A program made the translations under genes and the position numbers. 64,000 nucleotides of DNA from Bradyrhizobium sp. PSBB068 (GTDB lineage: Bacteria; Pseudomonadota; Alphaproteobacteria; Rhizobiales; Xanthobacteraceae), in the NCBI GenBank assembly GCA_016839165.1, contig CP069300.1, positions 3,720,001 through 3,784,000 of the forward strand, read 5' to 3'. Position 1 is the first letter of the stretch. The number at the start of each line of letters is the position of its first letter. Under the pieces are notes generated by a model. It searched no databases and was not told where the DNA came from. It saw only the letters and a list, made by a program, of their open reading frames with translations. This document shows, in pieces, positions 8,480 to 19,062 of this stretch.

Positions 8480-9622
8480 TTACGCGCCCTTGTTCGGATT
8501 GATCAGGAATTTCTCGCCGGTGGCGCGCTTGCCGTAGACGGCGATGTTGTCGAGCTGCAGGGTTTCCTGCAACGACACCACCTTGGTGTAGTGACTGGCG
8601 AAGGTGGTCTTCAACTCGGCCACCACGCGCTGGCGCAGCGAGTTGCCCGCCTCCGGACCGATCTTCATCAGGAACGGGAACAAGAGCCAGCCGCCGACAC
8701 CCCAGGCCATGCCGAAGCCGCGCGGCAGCTCGATCGAGCGGGTGTCGAGGCTGCCGTAGATATAGACCTGCTTGTGCGTGTTCGAGCCGTAGCGGCTGTA
8801 GGCCTTGGCGGATTTGTTGATCGCGGTCTCCATCGCGACCAGGATCTGGCCGGCGAGCTTGCCGCCGCCGATCGCATCGAAGGCGATGGTCGCGCCGGTC
8901 TCGACCAGCGCACCGGTAAGCTTGTCCATGAAATCGGGCGCGCTGGAATCGACGACGTGTCTGGCACCGATCTTGTGCAGAATATCGGCCTGCTCCTTGT
9001 TGCGCACGATGTTGACGAGGCCGATGCCGTCCTTGAGGCAGATCCGGTTCAGCATCTGGCCGAGGTTCGACGCTGCCGCCGTGTGCACCAGCGCCTTGTG
9101 GCCCTCGCGCCGCATCGTCTCGGTCATGCCGAGCGCGGTCAGCGGATTGACGAAGCAGGACGCGCCTTCCGCGGGCGTCGTGCCCTCGGGCAACGGCAGG
9201 CATTCGGTGACGCGCAGCGTGCGGTATTGCGCATACATCGCCCCGCCGATCATCGCGACCGTCCGGCCCATCAGCGCCTTCGCGGCGTCCGACGAACCGG
9301 TCCTGATGACGACGCCGGCGCCTTCATTGCCGACCGGCATCGACTCGTCGAGCCGGGCGGCAAGGCCCGGCAGCGCCGCATCCGGCACGCGCGCGGTCAC
9401 CACAGGCAATTCCTTGCTGCCGGAGACCTTGGCGGCGGCCATGTCGGCCGGGCCGATCAAGAGACCGAGGTCGGACGGATTGATCGGGCTCGCCTCGACC
9501 CGGACCACGACCTCGTCGGGGCCTGGCTCGGGGGTCGGGACATTGACCAGCGACAATTCCAGTTCGCCATCCTTCTTGAGCAGCGAACGCAGCTGCAGAC
9601 CGCTCTTGCCGTCACTCATCAT
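8480..9622 (-). CDS. MDR-family zinc-binding dehydrogenase/quinone oxidoreductase-like protein
   Basis: A 380-residue medium-chain dehydrogenase/reductase. The N-terminal GroES-like half has VVVRVEASPINPSDLGLL and MPVGNEGAGVV; the C-terminal Rossmann half has VHTAAASNLGQMLNRIC, with the nucleotide loop AAASNLGQ rather than a strict GxGxxG, and FDAIGGGKLAGQIL. No cluster of Cys ligands for structural zinc is evident, as in the quinone oxidoreductase/enoyl reductase branch. Two ATGs in a row lie at 9622 and 9619 behind GGGAGAA; the open frame continues upstream but only the part after them looks like the family. The substrate is unknown. Confidence 0.86.
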   Translation of the reverse strand: MMSDGKSGLQLRSLLKKDGELELSLVNVPTPEPGPDEVVVRVEASPINPSDLGLLIGPADMAAAKVSGSKELPVVTARVPDAALPGLAARLDESMPVGNEGAGVVIRTGSSDAAKALMGRTVAMIGGAMYAQYRTLRVTECLPLPEGTTPAEGASCFVNPLTALGMTETMRREGHKALVHTAAASNLGQMLNRICLKDGIGLVNIVRNKEQADILHKIGARHVVDSSAPDFMDKLTGALVETGATIAFDAIGGGKLAGQILVAMETAINKSAKAYSRYGSNTHKQVYIYGSLDTRSIELPRGFGMAWGVGGWLLFPFLMKIGPEAGNSLRQRVVAELKTTFASHYTKVVSLQETLQLDNIAVYGKRATGEKFLINPNKGA

Positions 9623-9897
9623 ACGTTCTCCCTGGAATTCGTTTTTGCCCGGCGCGACATGCTCCCTGCGGAGCGTACGGCCCAGCCGATATGGGCCGAG
9701 CCGGCAATGAAGTCCAGCGATCGGCCGCTTCAAACAGCAAGTTTCAGGGCACCGCCTTAGCACCCTCGCAACTCGATCCCTGCACAACCTATTGTTGAAC
9801 AGTTGCCAAAATATCACAGACTCCGCAATCAAACTGATCCTAGGATAGCAACCAATATTAGATGCCTATCGATCATTTCTATCAAAGCGTGTTTCAC

Positions 9898-10842
9898 ATG
9901 TTGCGATTTGCTCTCCCGCTTTGCTGCGCGCTGGGAATGGCTGGGTGCGCGATCCATCCTTTGCCCGACGACGTCACCCGGTTGGCCACGCGCGAGATCG
10001 TTCATCACATTCGATGCGAGGCTCGCGCCGCGATCAAGCAAGCGATCATCGACTATCTCAGGAAGGCGGAATTGACCGACTTCATGCAGCGGCTCGAAAG
10101 CAATCAGCTTTCCCTCGATCAACTCGATCAGCACCTCTATGAATTGCCTCCGAGGGTGCGTGCCAACATCGTCAAGTACGAGCGCGCGGCCATCAGCTAT
10201 GATTTTACGTTCGATATCACCGAACAAAATACTGTCGCCGCAGAGGTGGATTTCGCGAACCTGTTGAGCAGCGGCACTTTCAGCATGCCGGCCAAGGGAT
10301 CCAGCGATCTGCAACGCCAGACGGTCCGGCTATTCCGTGTCAACGACACGTTCGGCGAATTGATCAACTTTCGTCCAAGCCGTTGCACCGAAGATGGGTC
10401 GCCCGAGAATTTTGCCTATCCGGTGAGCGGCAGGATCGGTCTTGGCGAGTTGGTCGAGACGTTTGTCGACCTCAATGAGTACCAACGCCTCACCGGTTCG
10501 AAAGATGGCGACAAGGTTCCGACGATCGCGGACACGTTCAATTTTCAAACGACCATCACGGGCTCGGTGACGCCTCAGGTGACCCTCACGCCCTTGAATC
10601 ATCTGTTCAACGTGTCCGGTGCCTCGCTCGGCGCAACGTCGATGCGAAAAGACATCCATAAGGTCATTGTCGCGATGTCGCTGCCGCCCGCACCGAAGGC
10701 AGCGCCGGTTCCCACGCCCGGATTGCTTGGAGGCCTGGCACCTGCGCGTCCATCGACAGCGAGCGAGCGGAGCAACCGGGCCATCGACGACGCCATCTAC
10801 CGGAGCATCATCGACCGGCTCGGATCACGAACCCTGAACTGA
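9898..10842 (+). CDS. Putative lipoprotein of unknown function
   Basis: No family recognised. With ATG 9898 the 314-residue product begins MLRFALPLCCALGMAGC, a lipoprotein signal peptide with lipobox GMAGC; an upstream in-frame ATG at 9862 would add 12 residues before it. Neither start has a strong ribosome binding site. After the signal the protein is mixed alpha/beta without other membrane segments and ends in a Pro/Ala-rich stretch (PPAPKAAPVPTPGLLGG). Base composition is visibly lower in GC than the flanking genes. It is followed 16 bases later by a small lysine-rich gene, probably in one operon. Periplasmic or outer-membrane location is inferred. Confidence 0.75.
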   Translation: MLRFALPLCCALGMAGCAIHPLPDDVTRLATREIVHHIRCEARAAIKQAIIDYLRKAELTDFMQRLESNQLSLDQLDQHLYELPPRVRANIVKYERAAISYDFTFDITEQNTVAAEVDFANLLSSGTFSMPAKGSSDLQRQTVRLFRVNDTFGELINFRPSRCTEDGSPENFAYPVSGRIGLGELVETFVDLNEYQRLTGSKDGDKVPTIADTFNFQTTITGSVTPQVTLTPLNHLFNVSGASLGATSMRKDIHKVIVAMSLPPAPKAAPVPTPGLLGGLAPARPSTASERSNRAIDDAIYRSIIDRLGSRTLN

Positions 10843-10858
10843 TGGATAGGAGCAAGCT

Positions 10859-11221
10859 ATGGCAAGAAAGGCGCGGGCGAAAACATCGGTGACGGCAAAG
10901 AAGACAACGAAGAAGAAGTCCACGACGACGAAACCATCAAAGCAACGAACGATGTTCGGCGTCGCGATTGAGAAAGTCCTCGAGAAGATGAAGGCGATCG
11001 TCGAGGGCAACAAGGAGCAGGAGTTTCTCCGGAAATGCGCGGAGCTTGGCGACGATCGCTTCGTGACCGTCAATTCCCGGATCGTCAGGCTGGTCAAGGA
11101 ATTCGAGGCTGAGCATGGGCTCCGCCCCGAACCCACAAGAGGCGCAACAACTCCTGCCACCAGAGGACTCTCGCCGGCGGCAGTGAATATTTCGAGCGAC
11201 GAAACCTGCTTCAAGCACTAA
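10859..11221 (+). CDS. Small protein with lysine-rich histone-H1-like tail
   Basis: A 120-residue protein. Residues 1-30 contain nine Lys and three Arg among Thr, Ala and Ser (KKTTKKKSTTTKPSK), resembling the tails of bacterial histone-H1-like and other nucleic-acid-binding proteins. Residues 31-85 look helical and charged (FGVAIEKVLEKMKAIVEGNKEQEFLRKC), and the C-terminus is Pro/Thr-rich and unstructured. AGGAG lies 7 bases before the ATG. It follows the lipoprotein gene by 16 bases. No family recognised; binding of DNA or RNA is only an inference from the tail. Its composition is AT-richer than the neighbours. Confidence 0.7.
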   Translation: MARKARAKTSVTAKKTTKKKSTTTKPSKQRTMFGVAIEKVLEKMKAIVEGNKEQEFLRKCAELGDDRFVTVNSRIVRLVKEFEAEHGLRPEPTRGATTPATRGLSPAAVNISSDETCFKH

Positions 11222-11279
11222 CGTGACCGGCGTGATACTCGCCGCTTGAGTTCGTCGGACGCCGTGTCCTGAAAAAGGT

Positions 11280-13161
<1,882 letters not shown>

Positions 13162-13214
13162 GACCACACGTCTGCTCCAGCGCCCGTGGCTAGACACTTT
13201 GAGGGAGGCAGGGC

Positions 13215-13523
13215 TTGCTCAAGAAGGCCGAAGACGAGGTGCTGAGCGCCTTGGTAGCGGCGTTGACACGTGCTTACGATGGCGGCTCTTCGGTGGCGGG
13301 CCAATCCCTCGAGCAGCGTCGAAGGATAGCAGTCGCCGCCCTTCGCCGAATCCGATCGTTTGAACGACGGAGCGTGTCATTCGATGATCGCGTCCAGGAC
13401 CTCGCGAAGGCGCTAGCTGATTATCTGGAAGCCAAACCTGATTTGGTCGGTCCACTGATGAAGGACTACCAATTTGTCGCGGGTGGATTGCTCGACAGTT
13501 ACACGATCGCTGGTGACTCTTGA
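13215..13523 (+). CDS. Hypothetical protein (102 aa)
   Basis: No family recognised. The frame starts with TTG at 13215 after GGGAGGCAGGGC. The product is charged and probably helical (LSALVAALTRAYDG, RRRIAVAALRRIRSFERR, VQDLAKALADYLEAK), with no signal peptide or membrane segment. It follows queF by 53 bases in the same direction. Codon use is less GC-biased at third positions than in the flanking genes. It could be a real small soluble protein or a recently acquired gene; the weak start lowers confidence. Confidence 0.5.
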   Translation: MLKKAEDEVLSALVAALTRAYDGGSSVAGQSLEQRRRIAVAALRRIRSFERRSVSFDDRVQDLAKALADYLEAKPDLVGPLMKDYQFVAGGLLDSYTIAGDS

Positions 13524-13539
13524 CGTTGATAGGCGATCG

Positions 13540-14748
13540 CTAAGCCTCCACATCCGGCCTTGCCGCCGCATCAGCCGGCCGCGTCTGCTTCAGGAATCTC
13601 GCGCAGATAAATCCGAGCACCACCATCACCGCGGCGGCCGAGACTAACGTTGCGGTCTTGCCGGCATGTTGAAGACCAAAACCGTAGGCGATCGGGCCGA
13701 CGGTCTGCCCCATGAAGAAGAAGAACGAGTGCAGCGACAGCGCGGTGGCGCGCGCCTCGACCGAAAGCTCGCTGGCAAACACCTGCAGGCAGCCGTGGAT
13801 CATGTAAAAGCCGAGGCCCATCACCAGCAGGCCCGCCATCTGCAGCTTCCAGTGCGGCCCGAACGCGACGCCGACGAGCTGGATGCCGACCAGCGTTGCG
13901 CCGACGACCATCATGCCTCTCACCCCGATCCACGGCAGCAGGCGCGATACCGTCAGCGTGTAGAGCAAGCCGCCGATCGCAAAGCCCGCGATCACGATGC
14001 CCGCGATCGACAGCGAGCTCTCGCCGAGCTCGAACAGGAACGATGCGATGAAGGGAAACAGCCCGAGCACGCAGCAGCCTTCGACGAAAACCGCCGAGTA
14101 GCAGATCCGCGCGTTCGGGTTGGTGAAGATGGTGCGATAGCCGTGGCGCAGCGCCTTCAGGCTGGTTCGCGGCGGGCGATTGAGGGCAGCGCCGCGGAAG
14201 CCGGCCGCAACCGCCAGCGCGACGATGATCACGAGGCCGCCGAGCACCGCGAGCACGCCGCGCCAGCCGAGCAAATCGCCGATCAGGCCGGACGCCGTCG
14301 CGCCGAGCAGATTGCCGGTCATCGAGCCCGCGAGCGTTCGCCCGATCGCGAGCTGCCGCTTGTCGGGGCCGACGAGATCGCTGGTCAGCGACAGCGCGAC
14401 CGGAAACACCCCGCCCGAGCCGATGCCGGCGAGGATGCGGGTGACGAACAGCATCGGGAACGAGGTCGAGAGCGCACCGAGGATGTTGGCGACGCCAAGC
14501 AGCGCGAGGCAGATCGTCATCAGCCGCGCCTTGCCGAACAAATCCGCGGCGGCGCCGATCGCCGGCTGCACCGCGGCGAAGGTGAAGGCGAACACCGCGG
14601 CAAAGCTCGCTGCGGTTGCGATGCCGACACCGAAATCGTCCGCGACGTGCGGCAGCACCGGATCGAGCGCGCGTACCGACAGGCTCGCCGCGAAGGTCGC
14701 CAGCGTGATGACGTTGAGGGCCGGCGGCATGCCGCTGGTTGCGGTCAT
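13540..14748 (-). CDS. MFS transporter
   Basis: A 402-residue integral membrane protein with about 12 hydrophobic segments in two halves. The first cytoplasmic loop region AIGAAADLFGKARLM fits the major facilitator motif A (GxxxDRxGRR-like, diverged), and AGIGSGGVFPVALSLTSDLVG resembles helix 4-5 of drug/arabinose-efflux type MFS proteins. The substrate cannot be read from sequence. The ATG at 14748 lies 16 bases after the kdsA stop codon in the same direction, so the two may be co-transcribed. Confidence 0.9.
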   Translation of the reverse strand: MTATSGMPPALNVITLATFAASLSVRALDPVLPHVADDFGVGIATAASFAAVFAFTFAAVQPAIGAAADLFGKARLMTICLALLGVANILGALSTSFPMLFVTRILAGIGSGGVFPVALSLTSDLVGPDKRQLAIGRTLAGSMTGNLLGATASGLIGDLLGWRGVLAVLGGLVIIVALAVAAGFRGAALNRPPRTSLKALRHGYRTIFTNPNARICYSAVFVEGCCVLGLFPFIASFLFELGESSLSIAGIVIAGFAIGGLLYTLTVSRLLPWIGVRGMMVVGATLVGIQLVGVAFGPHWKLQMAGLLVMGLGFYMIHGCLQVFASELSVEARATALSLHSFFFFMGQTVGPIAYGFGLQHAGKTATLVSAAAVMVVLGFICARFLKQTRPADAAARPDVEA

Positions 14749-14764
14749 GTCGTCGTCACCTCCG

Positions 14765-15622
14765 TCAGGCCGCGGTCTTGGCCAGCGCGTCGAACTGCAT
14801 CAACCGCTTGACGAGGGCTTCGAAGTCGCGGAGCGGCACCATGTTCGGACCGTCCGACGGCGCGTGATCCGGATCGGGATGGGTCTCGATGAACACGCCG
14901 GCGACGCCGACCGCGACCGCGGCGCGTGCCAGCACCGGCACGAATTCGCGTTCGCCGCCCGACGAGGTGCCCTTGCCACCCGGCTGCTGCACCGAATGGG
15001 TGGCGTCGAAGATCACCGGCGCGCCGGTGGTGCGCGCAAGGATCGGCAGCGCGCGCATGTCTGACACCAGCGTGTTGTAGCCGAACGACGCGCCGCGCTC
15101 GGTAACCAGGACATTGGCATTCCCGGCGCCGGTGATCTTGCTGACCACATTCGCCATGTCCCACGGCGCCAGGAATTGGCCCTTCTTGACGTTGACGACC
15201 TTGCCGGTCGCGGCGGCTGCCACGAGGAGATCAGTCTGCCGGCACAGGAAGGCCGGGATCTGCAGCACGTCGACCGCCTGCGCCGCCTCGGTGCACTGGT
15301 CGGGCTCATGCACGTCGGTCAGCACGGGCAGCCCGAGCGAGGACCGGATCTCGGCGAAGATCGGCAGCGCCTGCTTCAGCCCGACGCCGCGCGCGGCCGA
15401 CGCGCTGGTGCGGTTCGCCTTGTCGAACGAGGTCTTGTAGACCAGGCCGATCTTGAGCCTCGCCGCGATCTCCTTCAGCGCGGACGCCACTTCAAGCGCA
15501 TGTGCGCGGCTCTCGAGCTGGCAGGGACCGGCGATGATCGAGAGGGGCAAGGCATTGCCGAACTTGGCCGATCCGACGGCAACGATCGGTGCGGCGGCCT
15601 GCGTGGAAACCTGATTGGTCAA
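14765..15622 (-). CDS. kdsA: 3-deoxy-8-phosphooctulonate synthase (Kdo-8-phosphate synthase)
   Basis: Condenses arabinose-5-phosphate with phosphoenolpyruvate to Kdo-8-phosphate for the lipopolysaccharide inner core. Motifs: [18 protein letters not shown] near residues 25-42, [11 protein letters not shown] with substrate-binding Lys, [37 protein letters not shown] and [12 protein letters not shown]. The preferred start is TTG at 15622 (protein MTNQVSTQ..., 285 residues) with CAGGA upstream; another TTG at 15655 would add 11 residues. Family length is about 280. Close to the MFS gene downstream. Confidence 0.94.
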   Translation of the reverse strand: MTNQVSTQAAAPIVAVGSAKFGNALPLSIIAGPCQLESRAHALEVASALKEIAARLKIGLVYKTSFDKANRTSASAARGVGLKQALPIFAEIRSSLGLPVLTDVHEPDQCTEAAQAVDVLQIPAFLCRQTDLLVAAAATGKVVNVKKGQFLAPWDMANVVSKITGAGNANVLVTERGASFGYNTLVSDMRALPILARTTGAPVIFDATHSVQQPGGKGTSSGGEREFVPVLARAAVAVGVAGVFIETHPDPDHAPSDGPNMVPLRDFEALVKRLMQFDALAKTAA

Positions 15623-15790
15623 AATGCTGCATCCTGTTTGGTAGCGACCATGCAATCCCGCGCCGGATCGATCAAGCCATCCCGCACCATGAGGGGGTTG
15701 CGCTGACGCCGTAGGTGCGCCGTGCTATCACAATCCTGCCCCAACCGCCCCTGTAGACTGACGCGGAACGGATTCCCAGTGAGGCAGAAC

Positions 15791-16126
15791 ATGCGCATTT
15801 CGCTTGTCATCGGAGCCGTGGCCGCCATGTCGGCGATCTCGGGCCTGGCCCATGGCCAGGCCAGCAGCCAGCCCGGCGTCGTCACAAGCGGCGCCGCCGG
15901 CGTCATCGTCAACGGCAAGCCGGCCGCCCGCAGCGGCGACACCACCAGCAATGGCGGTCCGCTGGTCGAGGGCGTGCCCAACGTCCTGATCAACGGCAAA
16001 CCGGCGGTGGTGATGGGCGACCGCACGCATTGCGGCGGCAAGGCGACCTCGGGGAGCCACGGCGTCTTCATCAACGGCAAGCCGATGGTCCGCGAAGGCG
16101 ACCAGACCTCAGGCTGCCCGCAATAA
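15791..16126 (+). CDS. Exported PAAR-motif protein with threefold repeat
   Basis: A 111-residue protein. Residues 1-24 form a signal peptide (RISLVIGAVAAMSAISGLAHGQA), and GAGGCAGAAC before the ATG at 15791 gives a binding site. The mature part consists of three copies of a unit with (I/L/F)(V/I)NGKP followed by GD; NGKP starts at residues 41, 68 and 95, exactly 27 apart. This matches the PAAR fold, known as the pointed tip of type VI secretion spikes. However, no type VI gene is nearby, and a signal peptide would send it to the periplasm, which a spike tip does not need. The role is unknown. Confidence 0.82.
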   Translation: MRISLVIGAVAAMSAISGLAHGQASSQPGVVTSGAAGVIVNGKPAARSGDTTSNGGPLVEGVPNVLINGKPAVVMGDRTHCGGKATSGSHGVFINGKPMVREGDQTSGCPQ

Positions 16127-16336
16127 CGCGCCACCGCAGCGGCGCTGTCAAAATATCGAAAACAACCCCATGCAAAGGAGCAGGCGACTTTCGGCGTTCG
16201 AAGGTAGCTGTCGACAAGGTGGCTTGACCCGTCGGGCAAATCAGGGATATATTTCCAGTATTCCGAAATCGTGCAGCCTCCCCCGCAAGGCTTACGCAAC
16301 TGGCGACGTCCCGGCGTGACGAAGCTATTTTGCGCT

Positions 16337-16389
16337 GAAGCGACAAGGCAATCCATCGCTCGCAAATGCGATGCCAATGGATTGCTTCG
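16337..16389. repeat. Palindromic repeat, family B (diverged)
   Basis: GAAGCGACAAGGCAATCCAT on the left and ATGGATTGCTTCG on the right form an interrupted inverted repeat. It is a shortened relative of the element at 23456-23531, which shares the GAAGCGACGAAGCAATCCAT core. It lies in the 276-base gap between the PAAR-like gene and the convergent NIPSNAP gene, where it may serve as a bidirectional 3' end. The rest of that gap shows nothing recognisable. Confidence 0.6.
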
Positions 16390-16402
16390 ACGGCAGTCGG
16401 CG

Positions 16403-16729
16403 TTACTTCACCGATGAGAACGCGGTCGGCACCAGAAGCTGGTTTTCGATGGTGAGAACGATCTGGCCGTCCTCCTCGGTCTTGGCGCGCGCGGCGATCC
16501 ATTCCGGATCGGTCTGGAATGCGGTCCATTTCTTCTCGCGCTCGGCGAGCGATTCCCAGGCCAGCAGATAGGTCAGGTCCTGGTTGGATTCGCCGACCAG
16601 CGTCGTGAAGAAGCCAGCCTGCCTGATGCCATGCTTGTCCCAGAGCTTCAACGTGACGGTCTCGAAGCGCTTGAGCAGTGCCGGCAGCCGGCCCGGCAGG
16701 CAGCGATAGACGCGGGTCTCGTAGATCAT
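16403..16729 (-). CDS. NIPSNAP family protein
   Basis: A 108-residue single-domain protein of the ferredoxin-like dimeric alpha/beta barrel superfamily. MIYETRVYRCLPGRLPALLKRF at the N-terminus and the YLLAWESLAEREKKWTAF stretch are typical NIPSNAP features. Bacterial members have no settled function. It is transcribed divergently from the response-regulator gene with 167 bases between them, so a shared control region is possible but not shown. Confidence 0.9.
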   Translation of the reverse strand: MIYETRVYRCLPGRLPALLKRFETVTLKLWDKHGIRQAGFFTTLVGESNQDLTYLLAWESLAEREKKWTAFQTDPEWIAARAKTEEDGQIVLTIENQLLVPTAFSSVK

Positions 16730-16896
16730 TGGCGGTCCTCCCAGATGTGGTGCGGACGGTTATAGCCAGCGGGTTCCGGGCTGTCTTGAGGGGGCGCCAA
16801 CATGGCACCCCTGCTCGCCCGCGGCGGCCATTTCCGCAATGTTGTTGCAATGTGACTTGCCCTAAAACCGGCTGTTGGGAGCAGGACTGAGAGGAC

Positions 16897-17571
16897 ATGC
16901 GGATACTGCTGGTTGAAGACGAGGCGGAGATGGCGGCCGCGCTGTCGCAGGCGCTGAAGGGCTACGACATGGTGGTCGACCACGTGCCGACCCTTGCCGA
17001 GGCCGAGGAGGCGATTTCCGCGGACGTGCATGGCGCGGTCCTGCTCGACCGCCAGCTGCCCGACGGCGACGGCCTCACGCTGATCCCAAAGCTGCGCGCC
17101 AAGGCCGACGGCGTTCCGATCATCGTGCTGACCGCGCGCGGCGACCTCGCCGACCGCGTCAGCGGGCTCGACAGCGGCGCCGACGACTATCTGGCGAAAC
17201 CGTTCGCGGTCGAGGAGCTTCTGGCGCGACTGCGTGCCGTGCTGCGCCGGCCCGCCGGCCTGCAGCTCGAGATCATCAAGGCCGGCCGGATGGCGTTCGA
17301 TTGCAGCCACCGCGAGGCCAGCGTCAACGGCCGCCCGCTCGACCTGCCCCGGCGCGAGCTGCTGGTGCTCGAGACGCTGCTGCGCCGGCTCGGCCGCACC
17401 GTGCTGCGCGCGACGCTCGAGGAAGCCGTCTACAATTTCGAGGACGAGATCCAGTCGAACGCGCTCGATGCCCATGTCTCGCGGCTGCGGCGCAAGCTCG
17501 CAGATACCGACGCCGGCGTCGAGATCCACAGCATCCGCGGCGTCGGCTACCTGCTCAAGCAGGTGTCATGA
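16897..17571 (+). CDS. OmpR-family response regulator
   Basis: A 224-residue two-component DNA-binding regulator. The receiver domain (1-115) has the acidic pocket EDE at 7-9, the phosphoacceptor Asp51 in LLDRQLPDGDGL, Thr79 and Lys101 in YLAKPF. A winged-helix effector domain follows (ETLLRRLGRTVLR ... LDAHVSRLRRKL ... IRGVGYLLK). GAGAGG lies just before the ATG. Its stop overlaps the start of the sensor kinase gene (ATGA), so the pair is translationally coupled. Target genes cannot be deduced; the divergent NIPSNAP gene is one candidate. Confidence 0.96.
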   Translation: MRILLVEDEAEMAAALSQALKGYDMVVDHVPTLAEAEEAISADVHGAVLLDRQLPDGDGLTLIPKLRAKADGVPIIVLTARGDLADRVSGLDSGADDYLAKPFAVEELLARLRAVLRRPAGLQLEIIKAGRMAFDCSHREASVNGRPLDLPRRELLVLETLLRRLGRTVLRATLEEAVYNFEDEIQSNALDAHVSRLRRKLADTDAGVEIHSIRGVGYLLKQVS

Positions 17572-18947
17572 GCGAACCCGCCGACCACTATTGCTTGCGC
17601 TCGCAACTGAGCTGGCGGCTGGTCGCGCTGCAAGCCGTCCTGCTGACGGGACTCGTGCTCACGGTGCTCGGCGCGCTGTGGGCGTCCGGCTTCCTGCTGG
17701 TCAACCGGGACGAGGAACGCATCATCGACGTCGTGCAAGCGGCGGTCGCGCGCAACGCGCAGGGCGAACTCGTGCTGCGTTCGACCGACGATCTCAACAA
17801 GCTGCGCGCCGAGTTTCCCGATCTTTGGTTCGCCGTCCGGGACCGCGACGGGCACACGCTGACCGAAGGCGACGTGCCGCCGGATTTCGCGCGGATCGGC
17901 AATGCCCTCGATCATATCAGCCAGGCGCGGCTCGGCTATCAGATGCTGGAGGACAGCCCGGGCAAGCCCGCGGCGCGGCTCAAGCGGGTCAATACGGATG
18001 CGGGAAACGTTCAGATTCTCACCGCGACGCAGGGACGGATGACCGGCACCAAGGCGTTGTTGGTGATGGCGGTGACGTGCCTGGCCAGCACCCTGCCCGG
18101 CCTATTGCTGATGGCATGCGCCACCTTCATCGCAACGCCGATGGTGGTGCGGCGCGCCTTTGCCGGCCTTGAGACCGCGGCTGACGAAGCCCGCCGGATC
18201 GACTTCCGTCAGCGCGGCAGCCGGCTGTCGGCCGACCACCTGCCGCTCGAGGTCGCGCCGCTGGTAACCGCCGTCAACGACGCGCTGACGCGGCTCGACG
18301 ACGGCTATTCGCGCCACCAGCGCTTCGTCGCGGACGCGGCGCATGAATTGCGCACGCCGATCGCGATCCTCAACACGCGTCTGGAGTCGCTGCCTTCAGG
18401 GCCAGAGAAGACCCGTCTGCTCGAGGACTCGGCGCGGCTTGCGACATTGGCCGAGCAGCTGCTCGACATCCAGCGCTTCGACCAGTGCCGCAATCCGTTC
18501 GGGCGCGTCGATCTCGTCGCGGTCGCGCGCAATGTCGCTGCCGATCTCGCGCCGCTGGCGATCGCGGCCGGCTACGAATTGTCGCTCGATAGCGCGGCCG
18601 ATCGGGTCGACACGATCGGTGACCGCGCCGCGCTGGAGCGCGCGCTGACCAATCTCGTGCAGAACGCGATCCAGCATGGCGGCCGTCGCGGCACCATCAC
18701 CATCCATGTCGGCAGCGCCACGACCATCGACGTGACGGACGAAGGCGACGGCATTCCCCGGGATCAGCGCACGCGGATATTCGATCCGTTCTATCGTCTT
18801 GCGCCGCAAGACCGCGGCGCCGGCCTCGGGCTGAACATGGTGCGCGAGATCGCGAGGCTGCATGGCGGTCACGTCTCCGTGCTCGACGGACCGAGGGGCG
18901 GCGCGTGCTTCCGCCTCACATTGCCGCCGGCACCGTACGCATCGTGA
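17568..18947 (+). CDS. Sensor histidine kinase
   Basis: Partner of the upstream response regulator. The 459-residue protein has a transmembrane helix at about 18-45, a periplasmic sensing region of about 115 residues, a second helix at about 163-195 followed by a HAMP-like linker, then HisKA with the phosphoacceptor His259 in AAHELRTP, and an ATPase domain with an N box LTNLVQNAIQHGG, a G1 box DEGDGIP, an F box FDPFYR and a G2 box GAGLGLNM. The start ATG at 17568 overlaps the regulator stop by four bases. The signal sensed is unknown. The open frame upstream of this ATG lies over the regulator gene and is not used. Confidence 0.95.
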   Translation: MSEPADHYCLRSQLSWRLVALQAVLLTGLVLTVLGALWASGFLLVNRDEERIIDVVQAAVARNAQGELVLRSTDDLNKLRAEFPDLWFAVRDRDGHTLTEGDVPPDFARIGNALDHISQARLGYQMLEDSPGKPAARLKRVNTDAGNVQILTATQGRMTGTKALLVMAVTCLASTLPGLLLMACATFIATPMVVRRAFAGLETAADEARRIDFRQRGSRLSADHLPLEVAPLVTAVNDALTRLDDGYSRHQRFVADAAHELRTPIAILNTRLESLPSGPEKTRLLEDSARLATLAEQLLDIQRFDQCRNPFGRVDLVAVARNVAADLAPLAIAAGYELSLDSAADRVDTIGDRAALERALTNLVQNAIQHGGRRGTITIHVGSATTIDVTDEGDGIPRDQRTRIFDPFYRLAPQDRGAGLGLNMVREIARLHGGHVSVLDGPRGGACFRLTLPPAPYAS

Positions 18948-19062
18948 TGCCCGAGAGCTTTCCAGCAACATTGCGCAATGCTGACGCAATGCAGGTCCCG
19001 CAAAGAAGACAGCGCGCCACGCAATCGAGTCGCGGCGCTGCGACACTTTGCTGGGAATCCCA

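Noticed and set aside
11222..11279. Possible terminator between the lysine-tail gene and eno
   Set aside because: Only a weak 6-base pairing (CGGCGT/ACGCCG) with a long loop and no T tract in the right place.
15791..16126. Type VI secretion locus suggested by the PAAR motif
   Set aside because: No VgrG, Hcp, TssB/C or effector-like gene anywhere in the window, and the protein has its own signal peptide.
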